Shown piece by piece: positions 25,879 through 34,187 of a stretch of DNA of 64,000 nucleotides. The stretch covers positions 95,456 to 159,455 of the forward strand of contig JADYYG010000008.1 in NCBI GenBank assembly GCA_020853755.1. The letters run 5' to 3'. The translations under genes and the position numbers were made by a program. Below the pieces are notes generated by a model that was not told the origin of the DNA, did not search any database, and saw only the letters and a program-made list of their open reading frames with translations. The DNA comes from Dehalococcoidia bacterium (GTDB lineage Bacteria; Chloroflexota; Dehalococcoidia; Tepidiformales; Tepidiformaceae). Position 1 is the stretch's first letter. Each line of letters starts with the position of its first letter.

Positions 25879-28422
25879 ATGTCGTTCTACGGGGAACAGG
25901 TGCGCTGCTCGCGCGTCCTGGAGAGTGATGGGACGCCGCCGCACGCGCTGCCGGGTGACCGCCCGGTTTGGACGCGCGACCGCACGGTCGACGTGAAGCA
26001 CATCAAGATCGATATCAAGCTGGACATCCCGGGCCGGGGCGTTTCCGGTACGGCCACGCACACGGTCGCCCCGCTGAACGACGGGTGCCGTTACGCCGAG
26101 TTCGACGCCATCGACATGGAGATTTCGGCGGTCTCGGTAGCCCGGAAGCCGGCAGAGTTCAGCTACGACGGCGCGAAGCTCCGCGTTGACCTCGGCGAAG
26201 GACGCCGTCGCGGCCAGGACCTTCCGGTCGCGATTACTTACTCCGCGCACCCGCGAATCGGCATGTACTTCATCCACCCGGATGAGGGCTACCCCGAGAA
26301 GCCCGTGCAGGTCTGGACCCAGTGCCAGGACGAAGACACGCGCTACTGGCTGCCGTCGTTTGACCACCCGAGCGAGAAGCAGACCAGCGAGTTGATTGTG
26401 ACCGTGCCGGGCAACTGGTTCGCGCTCTCGAACGGGCGGCTGCTCGAAGACAAGGCGAACCGTGACGGCACGCGCCGCTTCCACTGGCATCAGGATCGGC
26501 CGCACAGCACCTACCTGTTCACCCTCACCGCGGGGGAGTTCGCGCGCATCGATGCTTCGCGGGATGACCTGACGATCGACTACTTCGTCGAGCCGCGGGA
26601 CGTGGAAGACGCCCAGAGGACGTTCGCCAACACACCGGAGATGATCGCGCTCTTCGAGCGCCTGTTCGACGCGAAGTACCCGTGGTCGAAGTACAGCCAG
26701 GTGGTCGTCCGCGACTTCGTCTTCGGCGGGATGGAGAACACGAGCGCGACGACGATGACGGAGAACATCCTCTTCGACCGGAAGGCGGCGCGGGACCACA
26801 CGAGCGACCCGCTCATTTCGCACGAACTGGCCCACCAGTGGTTCGGCGACCTGATGACCTGCCGCGACTGGTCCCACGGCTGGCTGAACGAGCGCTTCGC
26901 GACATTCCTCGAAATGCTCTGGGACGAACACCACCTGGGCATCGATATGTACCGGCAGGGCGCCATCGAGAACGCGGGCCTGTACTTCGACGAACGGTAC
27001 CGGCGGCCCATCGTGACGAACGTCTTCCACGAGCCGATCGACCTGTTCGACCGGCACCTGTACGAGAAGGGTTCGGTGGTGCTGGCGATGCTCCGGGCGC
27101 TGCTCGGAGACGACCAGTTCTTCCGCGGCATCCAGCGCTACATCCGCGACAACCAGGAGCGGAGCGTCATCACGCAGGACCTCGCGAGCGCCTTCGAAGC
27201 CGAGACCGGACGCAACCTCGACTGGTTCTTCGACCAGTGGGTGTACAAGCCGGGGCACCCGGCCTTCCGCGTCGCCTGGAACTACGACGACGACCGGAAG
27301 CTCGCGACCGTGTCGGTGAAGCAGACGCAGGCCACGGAGAACGGCACGCCGGTCTTCCGGATGCCAGTGACGATCGACTTCCGCAAGGGCCGGGCGCGGC
27401 CGCAGGCGTTCCGGGTGGAAATTACGGAGCGCGAGCACACGTTCGCGTTCCCGCTGGCGGCACGGCCCGACCTCTGCCGGTTCGACCCGTATGGGGGCAT
27501 CCTGAAGGAGCTCGAATTCGACAAGTCGGTTGGCGAACTGCGGCTGCAGCTGCGCGATGACGACGATATCGGCGGGCGCCAGTTCGCGGCGCGCGAACTC
27601 GGCAAGAAGGGCGGCGCCGAAGCCACCCGGGCCCTCGAAGATGCGGTTACGAACGACCGGTTCTGGGCCTGCCAGGCCGCGGCGGCGAAAGCTCTCGGCG
27701 AAATCAAGACGGAGGCGGCTCGCGATGCGCTGCTGCGCTGCCTCTCTGTACGGAACCCGAAAGCACGCCGCGCCGTGGTAGCCGCGCTGGCACAGTTCAA
27801 GGGCGACGAGGCGGTGTTCGCCGCGCTTGAACCGCTCGCCCGGCGGGACCAGTCGTGGTTCGTCGAAGCGGAAGCGAACCGGAGCATCGGCAAACTGCGG
27901 CTGCCCGCGTCGTTCGACGTGCTCGCCCGGAACATCGACCGCGACTCGTTCCGGCAGGTCGTCCGCGTCGGCTGCATCGACGGGCTGGTGGAGCTGCGCG
28001 AGGAAGCGGGACTCGAGCTGCTGGAGCGTGTAGCCGCCTACGGGCAGCCGTTCCAGGCGCGCACCCCGGCGGTCGGCGCGTTGGCGCGGCTGGGCCTGTT
28101 CTTCCCCGAACGGCAGAAGGCGCTCGGCGAACTGATCGCGGGCTACCTTGATGACCCCGACTTCCGCGTGCGCATCGGCGCCGCCAACGCGCTCAAGACC
28201 CTGAAGGCGGACGACCAGGTTCCTGCGCTGGAACGGATGGCGGCGCGCGAACTCGACGGGCGCGGCGTGCGCATGGCCCGCGAGAACGCCCTCGCCCTGC
28301 GTAAGGGCGCCGGTACCGACGAGGAAGTGCGCAAGCTGCGGGAGGAGTTCGAGACGATCCGCGACGAGAACGCGAAGCTGCGCGAGCGGCTCACGCAACT
28401 CGAGGCGCGGGATCGCGGCTGA
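25879..28422 (+). CDS. M1 family zinc aminopeptidase with HEAT repeats
   Basis: The protein has about 847 residues from the ATG at 25879. The M1 exopeptidase motif FGGMENTSA and the zinc site HELAH (H315, H319) plus WLNE (E338) are intact. After the catalytic and beta-sandwich parts, about residues 560-800 form alpha-helical HEAT-like repeats (for example WACQAAAAKALGEI, ARRAVVAALAQFKGDEA). The end is a charged coiled coil (VRKLREEFETIRDENAKLRE). It cleaves N-terminal residues from peptides. No signal peptide; cytosolic. Confidence 0.93.
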   Translation: MSFYGEQVRCSRVLESDGTPPHALPGDRPVWTRDRTVDVKHIKIDIKLDIPGRGVSGTATHTVAPLNDGCRYAEFDAIDMEISAVSVARKPAEFSYDGAKLRVDLGEGRRRGQDLPVAITYSAHPRIGMYFIHPDEGYPEKPVQVWTQCQDEDTRYWLPSFDHPSEKQTSELIVTVPGNWFALSNGRLLEDKANRDGTRRFHWHQDRPHSTYLFTLTAGEFARIDASRDDLTIDYFVEPRDVEDAQRTFANTPEMIALFERLFDAKYPWSKYSQVVVRDFVFGGMENTSATTMTENILFDRKAARDHTSDPLISHELAHQWFGDLMTCRDWSHGWLNERFATFLEMLWDEHHLGIDMYRQGAIENAGLYFDERYRRPIVTNVFHEPIDLFDRHLYEKGSVVLAMLRALLGDDQFFRGIQRYIRDNQERSVITQDLASAFEAETGRNLDWFFDQWVYKPGHPAFRVAWNYDDDRKLATVSVKQTQATENGTPVFRMPVTIDFRKGRARPQAFRVEITEREHTFAFPLAARPDLCRFDPYGGILKELEFDKSVGELRLQLRDDDDIGGRQFAARELGKKGGAEATRALEDAVTNDRFWACQAAAAKALGEIKTEAARDALLRCLSVRNPKARRAVVAALAQFKGDEAVFAALEPLARRDQSWFVEAEANRSIGKLRLPASFDVLARNIDRDSFRQVVRVGCIDGLVELREEAGLELLERVAAYGQPFQARTPAVGALARLGLFFPERQKALGELIAGYLDDPDFRVRIGAANALKTLKADDQVPALERMAARELDGRGVRMARENALALRKGAGTDEEVRKLREEFETIRDENAKLRERLTQLEARDRG

Positions 28423-28436
28423 CCCTCGCCCGTTCG

Positions 28437-28442
28437 TATACT
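28437..28442 (+). promoter_or_regulatory. -10 element of the glpK operon, leaderless
   Basis: TATACT ends six bases before the GTG start of glpK at 28449, with no Shine-Dalgarno between. The glpK-glpD-sirtuin mRNA is therefore probably leaderless. No convincing -35 is seen. Confidence 0.5.
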
Positions 28443-28448
28443 CAGGGC

Positions 28449-29948
28449 GTGCAGCCACCCTTCATCCTCGCCATTGACCAGGGGACCACGAGTTCCCGGG
28501 CGCTCATCGTCGATGCGGCGGGCGAGGTGGCAGGCCTCGGGCAGCAGTCGTTCACCCAGCACTTCCCGCAGCCCGGCTGGGTAGAGCACGACCCCGAAGA
28601 GATCTGGACCACAACGGTCGAGTCCATCGGTATCGCCCTGGCGCAGGCGGGCCTGGCTGTCTCCGAACTGACGGCTGTCGGCGTCACCAACCAGCGCGAG
28701 ACCGTAGTCGTTTGGGACCGGCGCACGGGCGAACCGCTCCACAACGCTATCGTCTGGCAGGATCGGCGCACCGCAGCAATCTGCGAAGGCCTCCGCGCAG
28801 CCGGTCACGAGGACGCCGTCACGGCCGCCACCGGGCTCAAGCTCGACCCGTATTTTTCGGGCACAAAGCTCACCTGGCTACTCCAATCCCAACCAGACCT
28901 CCGCCGCAGGGCCGAGGCGGGCGAGGTGGCGGCCGGGACGATCGACTCGTGGCTCGTGTGGAAGCTCACCGGCGGGCAGCGGCACGTCACCGACTTCACC
29001 AACGCGAGCCGCACGCTCCTCTTCAACATCAATCGCGGGCGCTGGGACGACGCGCTCTGCGACCTGCTCCAGGTTCCGCGGGCGATGCTTCCGCAGGCGC
29101 AGCCTTCGCGCTCGCTCTTCGGCGCAACGTCCGAGCATGTCTTCGGCGCACGGCTGCCGATCACAGGGATAGCCGGCGACCAGCAGTCGGCGCTGTTCGG
29201 GCAGGGCGGTTTCGAATCAGGTATCGCGAAAAACACCTATGGCACCGGCACATTCCTCCTGGCCAACGCCGGCGTGCGCCCCGTGCGTTCCGAGGCCGGG
29301 CTGCTCAGTTCCATCGGCGCGGGCGCCGGGCCGACTGGCCCCGAGTACGTTCTCGAAGGGTCTGTGTTCGTTGGCGGCGCGCTGGTCCAATGGCTCCGCG
29401 ACGAACTGCGGCTGGTGAGCCGGAGCGAGGAAATCGAGGCGGCCGCGGAGTCGGTCCCGGACAACGGCGGCGTCTCCATTGTCCCGGCGTTCGCGGGCCT
29501 CGGCGCCCCGGACTGGGACCCACACGCTCGCGGGGCAATCCTCGGGCTGACACGCGGGACGACCGCCGGGCACATCGCGCGCGCCGCCCTCGAGGCTATC
29601 GCGCTCTCCTCGGCCGAACTGCTGGACGTGATGAACCGCGAGCTGCCCGAGACCGTCGCCGAACTGCGCGTCGATGGCGGCGCAGCCCGCAACAACCTGC
29701 TCATGCAACTGCAGGCGGACTTCGCCGGCGTACCGGTCGAGCGGCCAGTCAACACCGAGACCACGGCGCTCGGGGCTGCCTACCTCGCCGGTCTCGAAGC
29801 GGGTGTCTGGGCTTCGACCGCGGAGGTCGAGTCGCTGCGGCAGGTGGACCGCGTGTTCGAGCCGCGCCTGAGTTCCGCCGAACGGCACTCACGGCTGGCG
29901 CAGTGGCGTCGGGCCGTCGAGCGCACACTCGACTGGGCGACGGAATGA
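28449..29948 (+). CDS. glpK: Glycerol kinase
   Basis: The 499-residue FGGY kinase phosphorylates glycerol to sn-glycerol 3-phosphate. LAIDQGTTSSRALIVD is the N-terminal phosphate-binding loop. TGLKLDPYFSGTKLTWLL and GIAGDQQSALFGQ are glycerol-kinase signatures, and LRVDGGAARNNLLMQLQADF is the C-terminal adenosine motif. It starts at a GTG and its stop overlaps the glpD ATG (ATGA), so the two are coupled. Confidence 0.96.
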   Translation: MQPPFILAIDQGTTSSRALIVDAAGEVAGLGQQSFTQHFPQPGWVEHDPEEIWTTTVESIGIALAQAGLAVSELTAVGVTNQRETVVVWDRRTGEPLHNAIVWQDRRTAAICEGLRAAGHEDAVTAATGLKLDPYFSGTKLTWLLQSQPDLRRRAEAGEVAAGTIDSWLVWKLTGGQRHVTDFTNASRTLLFNINRGRWDDALCDLLQVPRAMLPQAQPSRSLFGATSEHVFGARLPITGIAGDQQSALFGQGGFESGIAKNTYGTGTFLLANAGVRPVRSEAGLLSSIGAGAGPTGPEYVLEGSVFVGGALVQWLRDELRLVSRSEEIEAAAESVPDNGGVSIVPAFAGLGAPDWDPHARGAILGLTRGTTAGHIARAALEAIALSSAELLDVMNRELPETVAELRVDGGAARNNLLMQLQADFAGVPVERPVNTETTALGAAYLAGLEAGVWASTAEVESLRQVDRVFEPRLSSAERHSRLAQWRRAVERTLDWATE

Positions 29949-31519
29949 ACCTCGCCGAGGCGGCATCGGGCGAACCGTTCGACGCTGTCATCATCGGCGG
30001 CGGCATCAACGGCTGCGCAATCGCAGAAGAGGCGGCCATCCGCGGGCTGCGGGTCGCGCTCATCGAACAGTCAGACTTCGGGTTCGGCACCACCTGGCGG
30101 TCGACGAAGCTGATCCACGGCGGGCTGCGCTACCTCGAACACGGCGACGTCCGGCTCGTGCGCGAATCACTGCGCGAACGCTCCTGGCTGCTGAAGACGC
30201 GGCCGTACCTGGTGACGCCGCAGCGCTTCGTCCTGCCCACGCTGCCATGGTCACGCCGCCCCGAATGGCAGTTGCGCGTCGGCCTCGCGACGTACGACAT
30301 GCTGGCGCTGTACCGGGGCGTCCCGGGCCACCGCCATCTCGGGCGCGCGCGCCTGCGGGAGCTCGCACCGTACCTGCCGGAGGCCGCGACCTCGGGGTTC
30401 AGCTTCTTCGATGCGCGCGTGCACTCTCCGGAGCGGCTGGCGCTCGAACTGGCGCTCAACGCGCGAGACCACGGCGCGCTCATCGCGAATCACACCGCCG
30501 TCACCGCCATCAACGCCGAGGGTGGCGCGGTCAGCAGTGTCACGGTCGAAGCGGGCGGCCAGCAGTTCGAACTCCCGGCGAGCGCGGTCATCAACGCCGC
30601 AGGACCCTGGGTCGATGCGGTGAACGCACACGGGGGACTCCCCGGGGTCGAACTCCTCGGCCTGACGCGGGGAACCCACATCGTGGTCGAGTTCGACGGG
30701 CCGCCGGGGCGCGACGCCGTGTTCTCGACGGCGAAGAGCGACGGCCGCGTGTTCTTCGCCGTGCCGCAGGGGCCGCTGCTGCTCATCGGCACGACCGACG
30801 AGCGGTTCGAAGGGGACCCCGGCGCGATTCGCCCGGACTCCAACGACATCGACTACCTGCTGGATGAGGCACAGGCGCTGATGCCGGGCCGGGACATCAC
30901 CCGCGACCGCATCCGGTACGCCTACGCCGGGTTGCGGCCGCTGCAGCGCGTCGCAGGCGGGCCGGAAGCGGCAATCAGCCGGCGCCACAGCGTTATCCAC
31001 CACGACCGCCACGGCGGGCCGCGCGGGATGTACAGCCTCGTCGGGGGCAAACTCAGCACGTTCCGCCCGCTCGCGCGCGAAGTTGCGGAATTGCTCGGGG
31101 CGCCGAACCCGCGGCGTCGCATCGACGACCCGGTGGCCCCGGACTGGAAACAGGCGCTGCGGGACTCCGGGCTGCGGATGGACCAGAAGCAGCACCTGCG
31201 GGTCTACGGCCCGGCCATCGGGAGCGTACTCGACCTCGGACGCGGGGAACTCTGCCGGCATTGCGGCGCGATTGAAGGCGAAGTGCGCCACGCCGCCCGA
31301 AACGAAGCGGCCGCCACCCTCGGCGACCTGATGATGCGCCGGACGGGCATCTCGTGGGCTGCGTGCCGCGGCCTGTGCTGCGCCGAGGCCGTCGCGAGCA
31401 TCGCCGGCGAAGAACTCGGATGGGACGCCGCGAGGCGCGAGCGCGAACTCCGCAGCTTCCGCAGGGAACTCGACTTCCACCTGCCGAGGATCGACCAACT
31501 CGACGGGGCGTCGGCATGA
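29945..31519 (+). CDS. glpD: Glycerol-3-phosphate dehydrogenase, FAD-dependent
   Basis: The 524-residue flavoprotein oxidises glycerol 3-phosphate to dihydroxyacetone phosphate and passes electrons to quinones. VIIGGGINGCAIAEEAAIRG is the FAD Rossmann motif. TTWRSTKLIHGGLRYLE and VGGKLSTFRPLA are family-specific. The C-terminal domain includes CRHCGAIEGEVRHA and a second Cys pair (RGLCCAEAV), an extension seen in some GlpD proteins. It overlaps glpK and the sirtuin gene by four bases each. Confidence 0.95.
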   Translation: MNLAEAASGEPFDAVIIGGGINGCAIAEEAAIRGLRVALIEQSDFGFGTTWRSTKLIHGGLRYLEHGDVRLVRESLRERSWLLKTRPYLVTPQRFVLPTLPWSRRPEWQLRVGLATYDMLALYRGVPGHRHLGRARLRELAPYLPEAATSGFSFFDARVHSPERLALELALNARDHGALIANHTAVTAINAEGGAVSSVTVEAGGQQFELPASAVINAAGPWVDAVNAHGGLPGVELLGLTRGTHIVVEFDGPPGRDAVFSTAKSDGRVFFAVPQGPLLLIGTTDERFEGDPGAIRPDSNDIDYLLDEAQALMPGRDITRDRIRYAYAGLRPLQRVAGGPEAAISRRHSVIHHDRHGGPRGMYSLVGGKLSTFRPLAREVAELLGAPNPRRRIDDPVAPDWKQALRDSGLRMDQKQHLRVYGPAIGSVLDLGRGELCRHCGAIEGEVRHAARNEAAATLGDLMMRRTGISWAACRGLCCAEAVASIAGEELGWDAARRERELRSFRRELDFHLPRIDQLDGASA

Positions 31520-32295
31520 GCGAGCCGGAATCGTTCGACCTCGCTGTGCGGCGGGCCGCCCAGCTGCTGCGCCGGAGCCAGCACGCGGTCGCGCTCACAG
31601 GCGCCGGGCTGTCGGCCGAAAGCGGCATTCCGACCTACCGCGGCACTGGCGGCGTCTGGACGCGGTTCGGGGAGCCGACGATCGACGGCTGGGACCTGTT
31701 CTGCCAGGACCCGGAAGCATGGTGGGAGCACGCCCTCGAACACCGCGTCGGCGGCTCCGAGTTCTCCGAGGCGCTCGACCGTGCGGTCCCGAACCCGGGC
31801 CACTACGCCATGGCCGAACTGGAGCACATGGGCCGCCTCGCCCACGTCATCACCCAGAACATCGACAACCTGCAGAACGTCGCCGGCAGCCGTCACATCA
31901 CCGAGATCCACGGCAACCGGGCGAAGGCGCGCTGCATGCGCTGCGGCCTCCGCTTCCCCCTCAACACCATCGACACGAGCATCCTGCCGCCGGTGTGCAA
32001 GGAGTGCGGCGGCATCCTCAAGAACGACGTGGTGATGTTCGGCGAGCCAATCCCGCAGGATGTCCTCGATACCTGTTACCGCCAGACCTACCGCGCCGAC
32101 CTCTTCCTTGTGGTGGGCACGAGCGCGGTGGTCTTCCCGGCGGCAGAGTTCCCGATCATGGCGAAGCGCCGCGGCTACCCGCTCATCGAAATCAACCCGG
32201 AAGAGACCTCGCTGAGCGACATCGCGGACGTGATTGTCCGCGCACCCGCGGGCGAGGCGGTCCCTGCGCTGGTGGAGTTGCTGCTGGTCCCCTGA
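31516..32295 (+). CDS. Sir2-family NAD-dependent protein deacetylase
   Basis: The 259-residue sirtuin has GAGLSAESGIPTYRG for NAD binding, TQNIDNLQ, the catalytic H132 in EIHGN, four zinc cysteines (C140, C143, C161, C164), VVMFGE and VVGTSAVVFPAA. It removes acyl groups from lysines using NAD. It overlaps glpD by four bases in a three-gene unit with glycerol kinase and dehydrogenase. This suggests, without proving it, that glycerol enzymes or acetyl-CoA synthetase-type targets are controlled by deacylation. Confidence 0.95.
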   Translation: MSEPESFDLAVRRAAQLLRRSQHAVALTGAGLSAESGIPTYRGTGGVWTRFGEPTIDGWDLFCQDPEAWWEHALEHRVGGSEFSEALDRAVPNPGHYAMAELEHMGRLAHVITQNIDNLQNVAGSRHITEIHGNRAKARCMRCGLRFPLNTIDTSILPPVCKECGGILKNDVVMFGEPIPQDVLDTCYRQTYRADLFLVVGTSAVVFPAAEFPIMAKRRGYPLIEINPEETSLSDIADVIVRAPAGEAVPALVELLLVP

Positions 32296-32367
32296 GGCCG
32301 GACCAGGCAAGGTTTCGAATCTGGAATCCTGTGTAGCTACCGTGTGGCCACAGGTCCGCGACGGTTC

Positions 32368-33018
32368 CTAGTAGACTCCGGGAAGGAGGCGCCAGCGCAC
32401 GCGTTCCTTATATGAGGCGTAGTCGCTGGTGGCGGTGAGGATCCGTTCTTCAGCCGCGATGCGAAGCACCTGGAACACCGTGATCGTGATGATCAGCGCG
32501 ATGTTGTACCACCAGAGGTTCGCAATGACGAAGCCGAGCATCGTGATGGAATGGGAGAAGTAGATTGGGTGGCGGACGAACCGGTACGGCCCGCCGACCT
32601 TGAGGCCGCGGTTGGCCGCCACGACGCCGAAGCTCTTGCCAAGGGTGAGGAAGCTGATGATGACGCAGGTCAGCCCGAGCACCTGGATTCCGCTCCCGTA
32701 GAGTTCGAGAAAGCCGCCGCTATCGTGCGGGCGCATGGCGAGGGGCAACCAGCCGCCGAGCGTCGCCACTACCCAGTCCCACGGCCGCTGCGATGTGGCC
32801 TGGCTGCGGCGGCGAGTGAGGAACATGAAGACCAGGAGGCCCTGTTCAGCGGCGAAGAAGACGTTCGAGAGGTTGTGCGTCTGGTAGGCGTGGAGGCCGT
32901 GTACATAGAAGAAGAGGCCGGAGATGCAGACGAGGGCCGCATCCTGGACCATGCCGAGCCGGCGGGCGCTGGCTGACTGGGGCCTCGTGCGCTGCGGGAC
33001 GGTGGCAGCTGCGGTCAT
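32368..33018 (-). CDS. Isoprenylcysteine carboxylmethyltransferase-like membrane methyltransferase
   Basis: The 216-residue protein has five or so hydrophobic segments and ends in the ICMT/PEMT signature GGPYRFVRHPIYFSHSITM with AAEERILTATSDYASYKERV, which forms the S-adenosylmethionine pocket at the membrane face. The substrate cannot be told; bacterial members methylate lipids or small isoprenoid-like molecules. A strong AGGAGG precedes its ATG. Confidence 0.82.
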   Translation of the reverse strand: MTAAATVPQRTRPQSASARRLGMVQDAALVCISGLFFYVHGLHAYQTHNLSNVFFAAEQGLLVFMFLTRRRSQATSQRPWDWVVATLGGWLPLAMRPHDSGGFLELYGSGIQVLGLTCVIISFLTLGKSFGVVAANRGLKVGGPYRFVRHPIYFSHSITMLGFVIANLWWYNIALIITITVFQVLRIAAEERILTATSDYASYKERVRWRLLPGVY

Positions 33019-33160
33019 TCGGTGAACCTCCTGTTCGGGGCGCGCGCGAGCGTCGATCTCCCCTGTAGAGATTCGGCAGGCGCCCTCGTTTCCGGCAGAG
33101 ATGGGCTCGAGCGAAGGGAATCAGCGAACGAGGGGGACAACCCGGTGAATAGCAGGTGGC

Positions 33161-33353
33161 GGGGCTTTAGGAACCCCGGGAAACGTCGAAAGTGCTAGTA
33201 GCTTCATCGGTGAGGCGCCAGGTCCCAAGAAGAGCGGCGGCGAAGGCCAACCCGGAAACGGGGTTCGCAGTCGTAAGGGGAGGGACAACCGGCCATGGGG
33301 GCCGGGGGAGGCATGGCACTGCACCGAACGGGCAAACCGAGGGGTAAAGCCCC
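33161..33353 (+). ncRNA. Candidate structured 5' leader of the Flp pilin mRNA
   Basis: The 362 bases between the methyltransferase gene and flp hold no convincing ORF but are rich in possible helices. GGGGCTTTA (33161-33169) is exactly complementary to TAAAGCCCC (33345-33353), which could close a domain of about 190 bases. Inside are AACCC-loop-GGGTT and CCGGCC-ATGGG-GGCCGG hairpins and a GGGCAAACC word. The last recalls the c-di-GMP-I riboswitch core, but the following GACGCAAAGCC element is missing, so I do not call it one. A 9-bp match alone could be chance. Confidence 0.35.
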
Positions 33354-33380
33354 AACCAGGAAAGAGGTAGGAGAACCAAC

Positions 33381-33566
33381 ATGTCGAAGATCAAGAACTG
33401 GGCAATCAGCAAGGCTGTCAAGCTGCAGAGCCGCGACGAAGAAGGCCAGGGCCTCGCCGAATACGGCCTGATCCTCGCCCTCATCGCCGTCGTCTGCATC
33501 GCCGCCCTGACCGCCCTCGGCGGTGGCATCGCCGGCACGCTCGGCACCATCACCGGCTCGCTCTAA
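33381..33566 (+). CDS. flp: Flp-type pilin
   Basis: This 61-residue prepilin has a positively charged leader, then the processing site EEG/QGLAEYGLI (cleavage after G22, with E27-Y28 at the +5/+6 positions typical of Flp pilins). A 20-residue hydrophobic helix and a short Gly-rich tail follow. It is the major subunit of the Tad pilus used for surface attachment. AGGAG lies nine bases before the ATG. A hairpin terminator directly follows, which would keep pilin transcript levels above those of the assembly genes. Confidence 0.92.
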   Translation: MSKIKNWAISKAVKLQSRDEEGQGLAEYGLILALIAVVCIAALTALGGGIAGTLGTITGSL

Positions 33567-33602
33567 GCCACAGACCCTCCGGGTTCATCCCCGGAACAGC
33601 AG

Positions 33603-33634
33603 AGGGGTGGGCGACCACGGTCACCCACCCCTTT
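33603..33634 (+). terminator. Intrinsic terminator after flp
   Basis: AGGGGTGGGCGACC (33603-33616) pairs with GGTCACCCACCCCT (33619-33632) with one mismatch around a short loop, followed by TTTCGCGCTTTCT. It likely terminates most pilin transcripts, with partial read-through into tadE. Confidence 0.7.
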
Positions 33635-33679
33635 CGCGCTTTCTCAACCAGGGTTGGTCCCCGGGAAGACGGTAAACGC

Positions 33680-34156
33680 ATGGAAGCACTCCCAACGGCC
33701 GGCAAACGCCGCTCTCGCCTCGCCCGGATTGCCGGGCGGTTGAGGAAGACCGAAGCAGGACAGGCGCTCGTCGAGTTCACCCTTATCCTGCCGATCTTCC
33801 TCTTGCTGTTGTTCGCGATCGTGGACTTTGGCCGAGGGTTCTACACCTGGCTGCTGGTCACCAATGCCGCCCGCGAGGGCGCACGCGTCGCTGCGGTGCA
33901 ATCCGACGGGGCGGCCATCGATGCGCGCATCTATGACAGCTTCTGCGACAACTACCCGTCGAGCTGCGGCCTGGACCCGGCCAAGCTGAGCATCACCAAG
34001 ACGAACGTCCAGGGGTCGCGTGGCAGTTCTGTCGCCATCGACCTGTCGTACAACTTCCAGTTCGCCACCCCCATTGGCGGCATCCTCAACATCGTGAGCG
34101 GCGGCAACCTGACCGCTCCAACGATCACGGCGCACACCTCGATGCGCCTGGAGTAA
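33680..34156 (+). CDS. tadE: TadE-like pseudopilin
   Basis: The 158-residue protein has an N-terminal basic segment, then EAGQALVEFTLILPIFLLLLF, the TadE prepilin-like motif with Glu at position 5 of the mature helix (E32). A 20-residue membrane helix and an extracytoplasmic domain follow, the latter with one Cys pair (FCDNYPSSCG). TadE pseudopilins are needed for Tad pilus assembly. It lies between the pilin and the VWA protein on the plus strand. Confidence 0.88.
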   Translation: MEALPTAGKRRSRLARIAGRLRKTEAGQALVEFTLILPIFLLLLFAIVDFGRGFYTWLLVTNAAREGARVAAVQSDGAAIDARIYDSFCDNYPSSCGLDPAKLSITKTNVQGSRGSSVAIDLSYNFQFATPIGGILNIVSGGNLTAPTITAHTSMRLE

Positions 34157-34187
34157 CTCCCGAATCCCCCACAGCTGGAGGCCGCCG

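Noticed and set aside
25687..28458. 923-codon minus-strand frame opposite the M1 aminopeptidase
   Set aside because: It is antisense to a clear M1 enzyme with intact zinc site; the antisense protein has no recognisable family and unnatural composition.
33300..33360. c-di-GMP-I riboswitch before flp, suggested by GGGCAAACC
   Set aside because: The conserved GACGCAAAGCC partner and the GAAA-loop geometry are missing; only the first word matches.
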